Positions 15,934 to 24,872 are shown, numbered from the stretch's first letter. The stretch: 64,000 nucleotides of DNA from Rugosimonospora africana (GCF_016862975.1 NZ_BONZ01000022.1:29582-93581), one strand, 5' to 3'. Made by a program: numbers and translations. The notes: generated by a model not told the origin, from the sequence alone.

Positions 15934-17448
15934 ATGGATGCGGCGCGCGCGGTCTCGTTGGTGGTGGATTGGATCCGGTCCCACGGCCTGGACTACCCGA
16001 CCGAGGGGTTGGAGGCGGACCGGTTCGATGTGGGTTGGTCCGTGTACGCGCCGGTGGACATCGACGAGACCGATCCGATGGCATTCCTGGAACTTCCGGT
16101 GGGGAGGTCCGTGTTCCTCATCGGCGACTGCGGGCGCGTCCAGGAATTTTCGTCTTCGGTACCCCCGCAGCAGGCGCTCGACCGCTTCATCGCCGATGAG
16201 CTCGCGCTGGGGTGCCTCGGCGGTGGATCCGACGAGTCACGGCTCCTGGCCGAGTTCGAGCTGCAGTTCGAGCGGATCCCGTCCGGGGCTCCGCGGGCGG
16301 TCAACGAACTCAGCGTCGTTCACGCCCCATCCGACAGCGCCAGCGTCGCCGCGGAAGCGTCCCGGCTGATCGATCCGATCGTCCAGCAACTGGCCCAGCT
16401 CGGGCCGTCCGGCTGGGAGCGGTTCTCGGCCGAATTCGCGTACACCGTCTCCGCCGAGATCGGCGACCTGCGGTTCTGGGTCCGTGGCCGGTCGGGGCTC
16501 GTGTCGGGGCTCGTGCCGGTGCCGGAGTCGATCGGCGAGCTGGTCCGGCGCCAGCGACGGGTCGCCGCGCAGATGCCGGCCGGGCCCTGGTGGCGGCTGC
16601 TGCTGAGCGTCACCAACCGGGGCGAGACAACGGTGAACTACGACTACGGGGACGAGCCCTTCCCCGACGGCCACCTCATGCTCCCCGAGCACTACCGCGA
16701 CGACCTGGCGAGCTATCCCCGCGCACACGTCCCGGTATGGCTCGCCGGATACGTTGCCGGACCCGCCGCACAGGGCCGCGACCCGCACCAGGCCGCGACC
16801 GCGGCAGCCGCCGACGCCGCCGCGGGTCGTGCCGCTGCCGCCACCGACGAGATCCCGTCGCTTCCCGAGGTCTGGGCGCGCTGGGCGGTGCTCTCGGCGA
16901 CCTACGCCGGCGCCGGAGCGGAGCCGGGACCGGAGCCGCGCATCTTCCCGGGCTACGCCTGGTATGAGAACGGACACCGCGACGGGTCCGTCCTCTTCCT
17001 GCTGCCCGGCGAACGCGCGGTGCTCTCCGGCGGAAGCTGGAACTCCGAGCTGCTCGATGCCGCCTACAACGGTGCCGGGCAGCTGCCCGACCTCTACGCC
17101 GGGGCTCCGGCCTGGGTCACTGACGGTGTCCTCAACACGCGCAACCGCAACGGCCTGCTCACCTTCTGCTTCTGGTGGGCCAACGGCCGGTGGTACCGGG
17201 GCGCCACCGACACGGACGACGAACTCGACGCCTGCCTCCCCGACGTCTGGACCCTCGACGAATCCATCCGGGCGATGACCGAGCTCACCGGTCCGCGCAC
17301 GGCGCGCGCGTGCCGAACCCTGCTCACCGCGGCGACCGACCGCCAAGCCACCGCCGACCAGGTGGCCGCGCTCTTCACCGACCAGCCCGGCGCCGACGTC
17401 GACACCGCGGTCAACCAACTCGACCTGGCCGGCCTGCTGGCCCGGTGA
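15934..17448 (+). CDS. Two-part immunity-like protein (YrhB/Imm35-like N-terminus), function unproven
   Basis: A 504-residue soluble protein. Residues about 1-95 (VVDWIRSHG..., GRSVFLIGDCGRVQEFSSSVPPQQALDRFIADE) resemble the YrhB/Imm35 immunity fold. A middle region of about 130-270 (GWERFSAEFAY, RRQRRVAAQMPAGPWWRLLL, NYDYGDEPFPDGHLM, PVWLAGYV) resembles actinobacterial immunity-type domains of the DUF600 kind. The C-terminal third (FPGYAWYENGHRDGSVLFLLPG, GVLNTRNRNGLLTFCFWW) is unassigned. These assignments are by eye. It is divergent from the kinase operon and lacks an adjacent toxin. Confidence 0.6.
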   Translation: MDAARAVSLVVDWIRSHGLDYPTEGLEADRFDVGWSVYAPVDIDETDPMAFLELPVGRSVFLIGDCGRVQEFSSSVPPQQALDRFIADELALGCLGGGSDESRLLAEFELQFERIPSGAPRAVNELSVVHAPSDSASVAAEASRLIDPIVQQLAQLGPSGWERFSAEFAYTVSAEIGDLRFWVRGRSGLVSGLVPVPESIGELVRRQRRVAAQMPAGPWWRLLLSVTNRGETTVNYDYGDEPFPDGHLMLPEHYRDDLASYPRAHVPVWLAGYVAGPAAQGRDPHQAATAAAADAAAGRAAAATDEIPSLPEVWARWAVLSATYAGAGAEPGPEPRIFPGYAWYENGHRDGSVLFLLPGERAVLSGGSWNSELLDAAYNGAGQLPDLYAGAPAWVTDGVLNTRNRNGLLTFCFWWANGRWYRGATDTDDELDACLPDVWTLDESIRAMTELTGPRTARACRTLLTAATDRQATADQVAALFTDQPGADVDTAVNQLDLAGLLAR

Positions 17449-17538
17449 GCCCTGCTGGCCCGGCGAACTCAACCGGGTCGACGAGCGTGGCGGACCGCCG
17501 GATGCCACTCCCGCGGCCGCACCGCGGAAGGCGCCCGA

Positions 17539-17946
17539 TCAGGCACGCCCGGCGAACAGGGCGGCGGGCGGCAGGAGCCGGCCCTGCTGGACATGCGAAT
17601 AGTCGCGGGCCTCGACCACCAGCCCATCGTGGTCGAAGCGCAGCAGCGTGCAGCCGGAAATGGTCAGCGGCTGGTCGTCCGGATAGGTGACCGCCCAATA
17701 CTCCACGGCCGCCGAGTCGCCGTCGACCTGGGGTTCACCGAACCAGACCTCCGCCGGACGGGTCTCCTCGTCGAAGCATTCCTGGACGTAGGCGCGCAGC
17801 CCTTCCCGGCCGCGGTACGGGCGGAACATCGAGGCCCAGTGGTCGCCGTTTTCCGCCTGCAGGCCGACGATCCCGTCGACGTCCTTCGCGGGCCAGCCCT
17901 GGGCCCACGCGTCCGCCCACCGCTTGGCCGCCTCGCGGGTGTCCAT
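17539..17946 (-). CDS. SnoaL-like (NTF2-fold) protein
   Basis: A 135-residue protein with the NTF2/SnoaL pattern: an N-terminal helix RWADAWAQGW, the Asp-rich DVDGIVGLQAENGDHW, the strand PYRGREGLRAYVQECFDE, and the final strands AVEYWAVTYPDDQPLTISGCTLLRFDHDGLVVEARDYSHVQQGR. Such proteins are small isomerases, cyclases or ligand binders. The ATG at 17946 follows AAGGA by about 10 bp. It diverges from the phosphotransferase at 18146. Confidence 0.8.
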   Translation of the reverse strand: MDTREAAKRWADAWAQGWPAKDVDGIVGLQAENGDHWASMFRPYRGREGLRAYVQECFDEETRPAEVWFGEPQVDGDSAAVEYWAVTYPDDQPLTISGCTLLRFDHDGLVVEARDYSHVQQGRLLPPAALFAGRA

Positions 17947-18003
17947 GATGATGTCCTTCCTCGGATGGCTCGTTCGTCTGGCTCGTTCGTCTCGCCCGGC
18001 TCG

Positions 18004-18062
18004 TCTGGCTCGGCACGTCTGGCCCGGCTTGTCGGGAGTCGCGCCGCGACACAGACCAGTCG
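18004..18062 (+). repeat. Dispersed promoter-region element, copy 2 (expanded)
   Basis: It carries the same ends as the other copies (CTGGCTCGGCACGTCTGGC ... CGCGCCGCGACACAGACCAGTCG) but has an extra stretch of about 14 bp in the centre. It is preceded by short CTCGTCTGG/CTCGTTCGT direct repeats. It lies between two divergent genes. Confidence 0.65.
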
Positions 18063-18145
18063 TAGCAGAGACGTACGACATAACCGCCTCGGGCGCGGCC
18101 CGATACGAGTGGCGTGCGCCTCGGAGTACCGGTTCAATTGCCGGC

Positions 18146-19033
18146 ATGACTTTGGACGAACGACTGCAGTCGTGGGCGGTGGCCGCGGCGGCCCCGGGGG
18201 CGGACGTCATGGAGGTGCGCGGGCTGCGCGACGGCGGCTCGCCCTGGCTGCTGCGACTGAGCAGCGATGGCCGCGAGCGCGGCGTGGTGCTCCGGGTCGG
18301 ACGGGATCCCGCGCCGCTGCGGACCGAGGTGGCCGCACTGCGGCTTGCGGAGCAGGCCGGTGTTTCCGCACCTGGGCTCGTCGCAGCCGACCTTGACGGC
18401 GACCCTCCCGTGATTCTGATCGAGCGGCTGGCGGGTGGCAGCGCCATCCCGGTTCACCCGTCGGTCGCGCGGCTTCGTGCGTTGGGTGCGGCGGCCGCCG
18501 CGCTGCACGCGGTTCCGCTCACACCCGCGCCGGCGCTGCCGAGGCGCGAACGGCCCATCGCGGTCGAGGACTTCGCCGCCCTGCGCCGCGCGGCCCAGCC
18601 GGATCCGTTGCTGGCCGAAGCAGAGAAGGCGGCGAACGACCGACCGGTACCGGGGGAGAACGTCTTCGTGCACGGCGACCTCTGGCAGGGCAACGTCCTG
18701 TGGACCGGCGACAACCTGGTGGCGTTGATCGACTGGGACTGTGCGGGCGCCGGGCCGGCCGGGGTCGACCTCGGGTCGCTGCGCTGCGACGCGGCGCTGT
18801 GCTACGGCCTCGACGCGGCCGACGACATCCTGCGCGGCTGGGAGGAGGCCGCCGGCCGTCCGGCGGAGGACGTCGCGTACTGGGACGTGGTGGCCGCGCT
18901 CAGCACGCCACCGGACATGGGCTGGTTCGTCCAGGCAATCAATGGGCAGGGCCGCCCAGACCTCGACCAGCAAACGCTCGTACGGCGTCGGAACGAGTTC
19001 GTCCGGGCCGCCCTCGACAGGCTGGCCGGCTAG
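18146..19033 (+). CDS. Aminoglycoside phosphotransferase-family kinase
   Basis: A 295-residue protein with the APH/choline-kinase fold. The catalytic loop VFVHGDLWQGNVLW and the metal-binding LIDWDCAG are both intact, with the expected family spacing. The N-lobe (VVLRVGRDPAPLRTEVAALRLAEQAGVSAPGLV) is also typical. The substrate could be an antibiotic, a sugar or a small metabolite. ATG 18146 is chosen because upstream in-frame codons run through the dispersed repeat. Confidence 0.8.
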   Translation: MTLDERLQSWAVAAAAPGADVMEVRGLRDGGSPWLLRLSSDGRERGVVLRVGRDPAPLRTEVAALRLAEQAGVSAPGLVAADLDGDPPVILIERLAGGSAIPVHPSVARLRALGAAAAALHAVPLTPAPALPRRERPIAVEDFAALRRAAQPDPLLAEAEKAANDRPVPGENVFVHGDLWQGNVLWTGDNLVALIDWDCAGAGPAGVDLGSLRCDAALCYGLDAADDILRGWEEAAGRPAEDVAYWDVVAALSTPPDMGWFVQAINGQGRPDLDQQTLVRRRNEFVRAALDRLAG

Positions 19034-19085
19034 CCGGTGTCGGGATGTTTGACGCGGACCGCAGGTGTCCGTACTGTCGAACCCA

Positions 19086-19231
19086 CGTGATGGCGTGAGG
19101 AAGCTGGTGAAAATCCAGCACGGTCGCGCCACTGTGAGTGAGCCCCCCGCCAGGTGGCCACGGAGTCAGATACTTCGCCATCACGCAGCCCCGTGAGAAG
19201 AGGGACGCAAGATCCCTGAAGGAGGCCCTTC
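19086..19231 (+). promoter_or_regulatory. Cobalamin riboswitch controlling cbtBA
   Basis: The hallmark segments are in order: GGAAGCTGGTGAAAATCC, the B12 box CGCGCCACTGTGAGTG, GCCAGGTGGCC and GGAGTCAGATACTTCG. A perfect 10-bp P1 stem closes the aptamer (CGTGATGGCG at 19086-19095 with CGCCATCACG at 19176-19185). The stretch 19186-19231 contains AGGGA/TCCCT and the GAAGGAGG ribosome-binding site, so control is probably at translation initiation of cbtB, with cobalamin expected to lower cobalt uptake. Confidence 0.95.
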
Positions 19232-19447
19232 GTGAGTTCCGTATCTGGTTCCCGGGAAACGTCGACACCGCTCGTGCTGCCGATCTCGCGATCGGTGTTC
19301 TGGCTGGTCGGCACCGCTGTCGTGGCGCTACTGGTCTATTACTTCATCGGGGTCGACCAGGGCGCCCTGTCGATCTTCGGCAGCGACATGCACGTGCACG
19401 AGTTCGTCCACGACGGCCGGCACTTCCTCGGTTTCCCCTGCCACTGA
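19232..19447 (+). CDS. cbtB: Cobalt transporter subunit CbtB
   Basis: A 71-residue protein with one transmembrane helix (VFWLVGTAVVALLVYYFIGVDQG) and the family's His-rich tail MHVHEFVHDGRHFLGFPCH, which is thought to bind cobalt. The GTG start follows GGAGG and lies directly behind the cobalamin riboswitch. With CbtA downstream it forms a B12-regulated cobalt importer. The length and tail match the family well. Confidence 0.95.
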   Translation: MSSVSGSRETSTPLVLPISRSVFWLVGTAVVALLVYYFIGVDQGALSIFGSDMHVHEFVHDGRHFLGFPCH

Positions 19448-19478
19448 CACCGATCAGCGGACGGGTGGACAACCGAAC

Positions 19479-20339
19479 ATGGAGAAGAGACTGATCCTGC
19501 GCGGCGTGCTCGCCGGCGCGGTGGGCGGCGTGCTGGCGTTCGTCTTCGCGAGGATCTTCGCGGAGCCGGTGATCCAGCGGGCGATCAACTACGAGAGCGG
19601 CCGGGACGCCGCCCAGGCGGTGCTGGACAAGGCCGCCGGCATGGCGATGCCCGCCGACGATCCAGACATCTTCAGCCGCACCATCCAGGCCGACGTGGGG
19701 GTCGGCGTCGCGCTGATCTTCTTCGGCGCGGCGATGGGCGCGCTGTTCGCTGTCGTGTATTGCGTGTGCCTCGGGCGTACCGGCCGGCTGCGGCCCAAGC
19801 CGCTGGCGATGCTGGTGGCAGCGGCCGGGTTCCTGGGCATGTACCTGGTGCCGTTCATCAAGTACCCGGCCAATCCGCCGGCGATCGGGCACGCGGACAC
19901 GATCCGGCAGCGGGGCTTCCTGTACCTGCTGATGGTGGGTTGCACCGTGGCGCTGCTGATCCTGACCGTGTGGCTGGGACGGCGGCTGCGTGCCCGGTTC
20001 GGCAACTGGAACGCGAGCCTGCTGGCGGGTGGCGTCTTCATCGTCGCGGTCGGCATCGTGATGGCGGCCCTGCCGCCGTTGGGTCACCTGGCGGCCAACC
20101 ACTCGTACGGCAACCACCTGACCGAGACGCCGCAGCCGCTGACCGACCCGAGCGGCCGCATCGTGTACCCGGGTTTCCCGGCGGACGCGCTGTTCAGCTT
20201 CCGGCTGTACTCGGTGGCCGCCCAGCTGCTGATGTGGACAGCCATCGGCCTGGTGTTCGGACCGCTGGCCGCCCGGCTGCTGGAGCCGAACGCCTCCGCG
20301 GCACGTCCGGCGCGGCAGCCCGAGCCGGCCGGCGCCTGA
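19479..20339 (+). CDS. cbtA: Cobalt transporter subunit CbtA
   Basis: A 286-residue membrane protein with about six helices, beginning MEKRLILRGVLAGAVGGVLAFVFARIFAEP, the typical CbtA N-terminus. Paired acidic/His loop residues (HADTIRQRG, GHLAANHSYGNHL) fit metal handling. It follows cbtB by 31 bp in the same transcript and should therefore share its cobalamin riboswitch. Confidence 0.92.
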   Translation: MEKRLILRGVLAGAVGGVLAFVFARIFAEPVIQRAINYESGRDAAQAVLDKAAGMAMPADDPDIFSRTIQADVGVGVALIFFGAAMGALFAVVYCVCLGRTGRLRPKPLAMLVAAAGFLGMYLVPFIKYPANPPAIGHADTIRQRGFLYLLMVGCTVALLILTVWLGRRLRARFGNWNASLLAGGVFIVAVGIVMAALPPLGHLAANHSYGNHLTETPQPLTDPSGRIVYPGFPADALFSFRLYSVAAQLLMWTAIGLVFGPLAARLLEPNASAARPARQPEPAGA

Positions 20340-20344
20340 CCCGG

Positions 20345-21295
20345 ATGAGCACCTGGTCGGGTGACGCCACGGCCGCGTCACCCGATCCGCCCGACCCGTC
20401 ACCCAACGCCCGCTCGGAGGCCGCTGCCTGCTCGGAGGCCGCTGCCTGCTCGGAAGCCGACGCCTGCTCGGAGGCCGACGCCGGCTCGCAAGCCCACGCC
20501 GGCCCGGAAGCCGACGCCGAACCGGTGCTGCGTGCCGCGGCGGCGATCGGCCCCTACTTCACCTGGGAACCGTGGGACGGTGGCCCAGGCTGGCGGCCGC
20601 TGCGGGAGCTGCTGGACGCCGAGGTGATCGCGGAGCGGGTCGCCGTGGGGCGACGGGTACTCGCGCGGATGTCCGGGCAGAACCCCGACGACATCGGCGA
20701 GCGCGTGATCGCTTCGATCACCTTCCTCGGTCTCGCCTCCCGGCTTCTGTCGCCGATGCTGGCCGCCGCGGCGATCGGGGATGCGCTGCCGGTGCCGGAC
20801 GGTGAGCGGATGTGGTGGCGTGCGGTCGACGGTGGCCCGATCCCGATCGCCTACCGTGGCCTCACCGCCACCGCCACCGCCACCGCGGCCACCGCCAATG
20901 CCGGCCGCGCCGGCCGCGATGCGATCGCCGGCCGCGATGCGGAGGCTATGGCGCACGCGCTGACCCGCACGGCGACGCGCGGCCTGGTCGCGCCGGTGCT
21001 CGAGGTCTTCCGCCGCAGGTTCGTCCTGTCGCCACAGGTGTTGTGGGGCAACGTGTCGTCGGCCCTCGGTGGCGCCGCGGGGATGATCGCCGACACGCTA
21101 CCCGTCCACGCCGAGAAAGCCGCGGCCATCGTCGAACAGGCGCTCGCTCTGCCTCCGTTGCGCGGCACCGCCACCCTGACCCGCCCCGACCCGGCGCGGG
21201 CGCGGTGGTTCCTGGTACGGCGCAACTGTTGCCTCTACTACCGGATCCCCGGCGGCGGCATCTGCGGCGACTGTGTACTGGCGTCGAAGCGATAG
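20345..21295 (+). CDS. FhuF-like ferric reductase-type [2Fe-2S] protein with N-terminal repeats
   Basis: A 316-residue protein. The C-terminus RRNCCLYYRIPGGGICGDCVL has the Cys-Cys-x10-Cys-x2-Cys arrangement of FhuF/siderophore-reductase proteins that bind a [2Fe-2S] cluster. Residues about 20-55 are a hexapeptide repeat array (SEAAAC / SEADAC / SEADAG), encoded by 18-bp repeats at 20411-20520. An Ala/Thr-rich tract near residue 175 looks like a second expansion. It starts 5 bp after cbtA, so it is probably cotranscribed and under the B12 riboswitch, which is unusual for an iron-reductase-like protein. Confidence 0.75.
   Translation: MSTWSGDATAASPDPPDPSPNARSEAAACSEAAACSEADACSEADAGSQAHAGPEADAEPVLRAAAAIGPYFTWEPWDGGPGWRPLRELLDAEVIAERVAVGRRVLARMSGQNPDDIGERVIASITFLGLASRLLSPMLAAAAIGDALPVPDGERMWWRAVDGGPIPIAYRGLTATATATAATANAGRAGRDAIAGRDAEAMAHALTRTATRGLVAPVLEVFRRRFVLSPQVLWGNVSSALGGAAGMIADTLPVHAEKAAAIVEQALALPPLRGTATLTRPDPARARWFLVRRNCCLYYRIPGGGICGDCVLASKR
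20411..20520 (+). repeat. 18-bp in-frame tandem repeat (hexapeptide, about six copies)
   Basis: Repeats of the form CGGAGGCCGCTGCCTGCT code for SEAAAC-like hexapeptides in the FhuF-like protein. Later units have diverged (GCAAGCCCACGCCGGC). Confidence 0.8.
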
Positions 21296-21309
21296 CGGGC
21301 CGGTGTGCC

Positions 21310-21350
21310 GGCTGCCGCCCCGGGCGAGCGTGTCACCCGGGACGGCAGCC
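21310..21350. terminator. Bidirectional hairpin terminator between FhuF-like gene and nrdB
   Basis: GGCTGCCGCCCCGGG pairs with CCCGGGACGGCAGCC with a single mismatch and an 11-base loop. It lies between two convergent stop codons, with no long T tract, as is common in actinobacteria. Confidence 0.7.
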
Positions 21351-21363
21351 CGACAGATCCCGG

Positions 21364-22422
21364 TCAGAAGTCGTCGTCGAAGCTGACGCTTCCGGCCACC
21401 CCGACCTGGTAGGCCGAGACCCGCCGTTCGAAGAAGTTCGACAGCTCCTGCACGTCCTGCAATTCCATGAAGGCGAACGGGTTTCGGCTGCCGTACATCG
21501 GCGCGATGCCCAGCACGGCGAGCCGCCGGTCCGCGACGTGTTGCAGGTACTCGCGCATGTCGCTCAGCGACATTCCGGAGACCCCCTGCTCCAGCAGGTC
21601 CTCGGCGAACTGCGCTTCACACTCGACCGCCTCGGCGAGCATGTCCCTGACCTGTTGCTCCAACTCGGCGTTGAACAGGTCGGGCTCCTCGGCGCGGACC
21701 GTCTCGACCACGTCGAACGCGAACGCCATGTGCATCGACTCGTCGCGGAACACCCAGTTGGTACCCGATGCCAGGCCGTGCAGCAGTCCGCGAGAACGCA
21801 GGAAGTACACGTAGGCGAAGGCACCGTAGAAGAACAGGCCCTCGATGCACGCCGCGAAACAGATCAGGTTGAGCAGGAACGCTCGCCGGTCTTCGCGTGT
21901 CCTCAGTTCGCGCAGTTCAAAGACGGAGTCGATCCACCTGAAGCAGAACTCGGCCTTGCGCGCGATCGAGGGGATGTTCTCCACCGCGGCGAAGGCTTCG
22001 AAGCGTTCGCGCTCATCCGGGACGTACGTGTCGAGCAGGTTCAGGTAGAACTGAACGTGTACGGCCTCCTCGAACAGTTGCCGGGACAGGTAGAGCCGGC
22101 CCTCCGGCGAGTTGATGTGCTGGTAGAGGTTGAGCACCAGATTGTTGGCGACGATGGTGTCGCCGGTGGCGAAGAACGCGACCAGCCGGGACACGAGGTG
22201 CCGCTCGGCCGCGGACAGCTTGCCCAGGTCGGCGAGGTCGGAGTGCAGGTCGACCTCCTCGACGGTCCAGGTGTTGCGGATGGCGTCCCTGAACCGGTCG
22301 AAGAACCGCGGGTACCGCATCGGCCGCAGGGTCAGGTCCATGCCCGGGTCGAGCAGCAGGTTCCGGCCACCGGTGTGGGCGCCGGTGGTGGTGCGCTGTT
22401 CGGGAATGGTGGTCACTGGCAT
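21364..22422 (-). CDS. nrdB: Ribonucleoside-diphosphate reductase class I, beta subunit
   Basis: A 352-residue R2 subunit that generates the diiron-tyrosyl radical for ribonucleotide reduction. Metal ligands are visible at Asp88 (TGDT), Glu119 and His122 in EEAVHVQFY, and FRDESMHMAF; Tyr126 occupies the radical position (E-x2-H-x3-Y). The C-terminus ends VSFDDDF, the typical subunit-interaction tail. ATG 22422 overlaps the nrdA stop by 10 bp; a GTG at 22416 giving a GTGA overlap is the alternative start. Confidence 0.93.
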   Translation of the reverse strand: MPVTTIPEQRTTTGAHTGGRNLLLDPGMDLTLRPMRYPRFFDRFRDAIRNTWTVEEVDLHSDLADLGKLSAAERHLVSRLVAFFATGDTIVANNLVLNLYQHINSPEGRLYLSRQLFEEAVHVQFYLNLLDTYVPDERERFEAFAAVENIPSIARKAEFCFRWIDSVFELRELRTREDRRAFLLNLICFAACIEGLFFYGAFAYVYFLRSRGLLHGLASGTNWVFRDESMHMAFAFDVVETVRAEEPDLFNAELEQQVRDMLAEAVECEAQFAEDLLEQGVSGMSLSDMREYLQHVADRRLAVLGIAPMYGSRNPFAFMELQDVQELSNFFERRVSAYQVGVAGSVSFDDDF

Positions 22423-24872
22423 GCCTCGCAGGACTCGGGGTTCTCCAGGGAGCAGGCCAGCGCCTCGGCGTCCGGACCGGCCAGGATCGGGATGGCGGCT
22501 GCGGGCGCGAAGGCTGCGGGCGCGAAGGCTGCGGGCACGACGGCGGTGGGTGTGACGGCCGTTGGTGAGACGGCGGCGACCGTGGCCTGCTGGATCCGGG
22601 TGGCCGGGCGCGAACGCAGGTAGTAGCTGGTCTTCAGCCCGGCTTTCCAGGCGTACAGGTACATCGAGGAGAGCTTGCCGATGGTGGGTGCGGCGAGGAA
22701 CAGGTTCAGCGACTGCGACTGGTCGATGTAGGGTGCCCGGGCCGCCGCGAGGTCGATCAGTGCCCGCTGCGGTAGCTCCCACGCGGTGCGGAACAGCTCG
22801 CGCACGTCGGCGGGCAGCTCGGCGATGCCCTGCACGGAACCCTCCGTACGCTTGATCTGTTCCCGGATCGCCTGCGTCCACAGGCCGCGCGCCTTCAGCT
22901 CCCGTACCAGAAAGGTATTGATCTGAAGGAACTCGCCGGACATCGTCTCGCGCTTGAACAGGTTGGAGACCTGCGGTTCGATGCATTCGTAGCACCCGGC
23001 GATCGACGCGATCGTCGCGGTCGGCGCGATCGCCACGAGCAGGGAGTTGCGCAGGCCGTGCGCCGCGATCCGCGACCGCAGCGATGCCCACCGCTCGGTC
23101 TGCGACGGCTGCGCGCCCCACAGGTCCGGGTGCAGATCGCCTTGGGCGGCGCGGGTTTCGGCGTAGGCGGGGTGCGCCCCGAACCGCTCCGCCAGGCCGG
23201 CCGAGGTCTCCAGCGCGGTGAGGAAGATTTCTTCCTGTACCCGGGTGGACAGCTCGCGCGCCTGCTCGGAGTCGAACGGCAGCCGCAGCGTGAAGAACGC
23301 GTCCTGCAGGCCCATCAACCCCAGCCCGACCGGCCGCCAGCGCGGGTTAGACGCCGCCGCCTGCGGCGCCGGGTAGTAGTTGATGTCGACCACCCGGTCC
23401 AGGAAGACGACCGCGGTGCGCACGGTCGAGCGCAGCTTCTCCCAGTCGACGCCCTCGGCCGTGACGTGCGCACCGAGGTTGACCGAGCCGAGGTTGCACA
23501 CCGCGGTCTCGTCGTCGTTGTTCACCTCGAGAATCTCTGTGCACAGGTTCGACAGGTGAATCGTGTTGCCCTTGTGTGACGGCGAGGATGCGCCGGTCTG
23601 GTTCGACAGCCGGTTCGAGCGGTCCTTGAACGTCATCCAGCCGTTGCCGGTCTGCGCGAGGGTGCGCATCATCCGGCCGTACAGGTCGCGGGCCTTGACG
23701 GTCCTGACCGCCTTCTTCTCCGCGGCGCGGTAGGCGTCGTCGAACGCCTCCCCGAACAGGTCGGGCAGTTCCGGCGCGTCGGACGGATCGATCAGCGACC
23801 AGTCCTCGTCGGCCTCGACCCGGCGCATGAACTCGTCCGGGATCCAGTTGGCCAGGTTCAGGTTGTGGGTACGCCGGGACTCCTCACCGGTGTTGTCCCT
23901 CAGTTCCAGGAACTCCTCGATGTCCGGGTGCCACGGCTCCAGGTACACGCAGGCCGCGCCCTTGCGCCGGCCGCCCTGGTTGACCGCCGCGACGCCGGCG
24001 TCGAGCGTCTTGAGGAACGGCACGATGCCGTTGGACTTGCCGTTCGTCCCGCGGATCAGCGCACCGCGTCCCCGCACCCGAGTCCAGGAGATGCCGATCC
24101 CACCGGAGAACTTCGACAGCCGGGCCACCTGCTGGTACCGCTCGTAGATGGAGTCCAGTTCGTCCTTCGGCGAGTCCACGAGGAAACACGACGACATCTG
24201 GGTGTGCCGGGTACCAGAGTTGAACAGCGTCGGCGAACTCGGCAGGTACGCAAGCGACGACATCAGCCGGTAGAAGCCGATCGCCTCGCCCGGCGTCTCG
24301 GACAGGCCGCACGCCACCCGCAGCAGCCAGTACTGCGGCGTCTCCACGACCAGCCGGGTCTCCGGGTGGCGCAGCAGGTACCGGTCGGCGACCGTGCGCA
24401 GGCCGAAGTACTCGAACCGCAGGTCGCCGTCCGGGTCGACGGCGTCGTCGAGCTTACGGGCATTCCGCGCGACGAACGCCGCCGTCTGGTCGCCGATCAG
24501 TCCCCGCTCGTGGGCGTAGCGGATGGACTGGGAGAAGCTCGCCACCCCCTGGCCGCGGACCTCCTTGTCCACGTACGCGGCCAGCAGCCGCGCCGCCAGC
24601 CGCGAGTACTGCGGCTCCTCACCGATCAGCTCGGCGGCCGTCTGGATCGACAGCTTGTCCAGCTCGGCCGTTGTCGCCCCGTCGTAGAGCCCGCTGATCG
24701 TCTTCGTCGCGACCCGCAACGGGTCGACCTCATCGAGATCGGCGACCCACCGCTCCACCGCCCGGACGATCTTGTTGACGTCCACCGTTTCCAGGTCGCC
24801 GTTGCGCTTGCGTACCTGCATCACGTGCCGCCGCTGCTCCGGCACCACGGTTCGTTCCCGCGTGACCGTCAT
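22413..24872 (-). CDS. nrdA: Ribonucleoside-diphosphate reductase class I, alpha subunit
   Basis: An 819-residue R1 subunit. An ATP-cone (MQVRKRNGDLETVDVNKIVRAVERW) precedes the catalytic barrel, with active-site cysteines in SSCFLVD, NLCTEI and AVCNLGS, and the C-terminal redox pair CEACQ. Between the barrel and the tail is an unusual linker of about 45 residues made of pentapeptide repeats (PAAFA). ATG 24872 is chosen because AGGAGGGGG lies 5 bp upstream. The gene lies behind a cobalamin riboswitch; the class I enzyme is then expected to be expressed when B12 is short, implying a B12-dependent class II enzyme elsewhere. Confidence 0.95.
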   Translation of the reverse strand: MTVTRERTVVPEQRRHVMQVRKRNGDLETVDVNKIVRAVERWVADLDEVDPLRVATKTISGLYDGATTAELDKLSIQTAAELIGEEPQYSRLAARLLAAYVDKEVRGQGVASFSQSIRYAHERGLIGDQTAAFVARNARKLDDAVDPDGDLRFEYFGLRTVADRYLLRHPETRLVVETPQYWLLRVACGLSETPGEAIGFYRLMSSLAYLPSSPTLFNSGTRHTQMSSCFLVDSPKDELDSIYERYQQVARLSKFSGGIGISWTRVRGRGALIRGTNGKSNGIVPFLKTLDAGVAAVNQGGRRKGAACVYLEPWHPDIEEFLELRDNTGEESRRTHNLNLANWIPDEFMRRVEADEDWSLIDPSDAPELPDLFGEAFDDAYRAAEKKAVRTVKARDLYGRMMRTLAQTGNGWMTFKDRSNRLSNQTGASSPSHKGNTIHLSNLCTEILEVNNDDETAVCNLGSVNLGAHVTAEGVDWEKLRSTVRTAVVFLDRVVDINYYPAPQAAASNPRWRPVGLGLMGLQDAFFTLRLPFDSEQARELSTRVQEEIFLTALETSAGLAERFGAHPAYAETRAAQGDLHPDLWGAQPSQTERWASLRSRIAAHGLRNSLLVAIAPTATIASIAGCYECIEPQVSNLFKRETMSGEFLQINTFLVRELKARGLWTQAIREQIKRTEGSVQGIAELPADVRELFRTAWELPQRALIDLAAARAPYIDQSQSLNLFLAAPTIGKLSSMYLYAWKAGLKTSYYLRSRPATRIQQATVAAVSPTAVTPTAVVPAAFAPAAFAPAAAIPILAGPDAEALACSLENPESCEACQ
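22495..22570 (-). repeat. 15-bp in-frame repeats in the nrdA C-terminal linker
   Basis: Tandem units of the form GCGGGCGCGAAGGCT (plus strand) code for AFAPA-type pentapeptides just before the catalytic C-terminal tail. The last units are identical, a sign of recent expansion. Confidence 0.75.
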
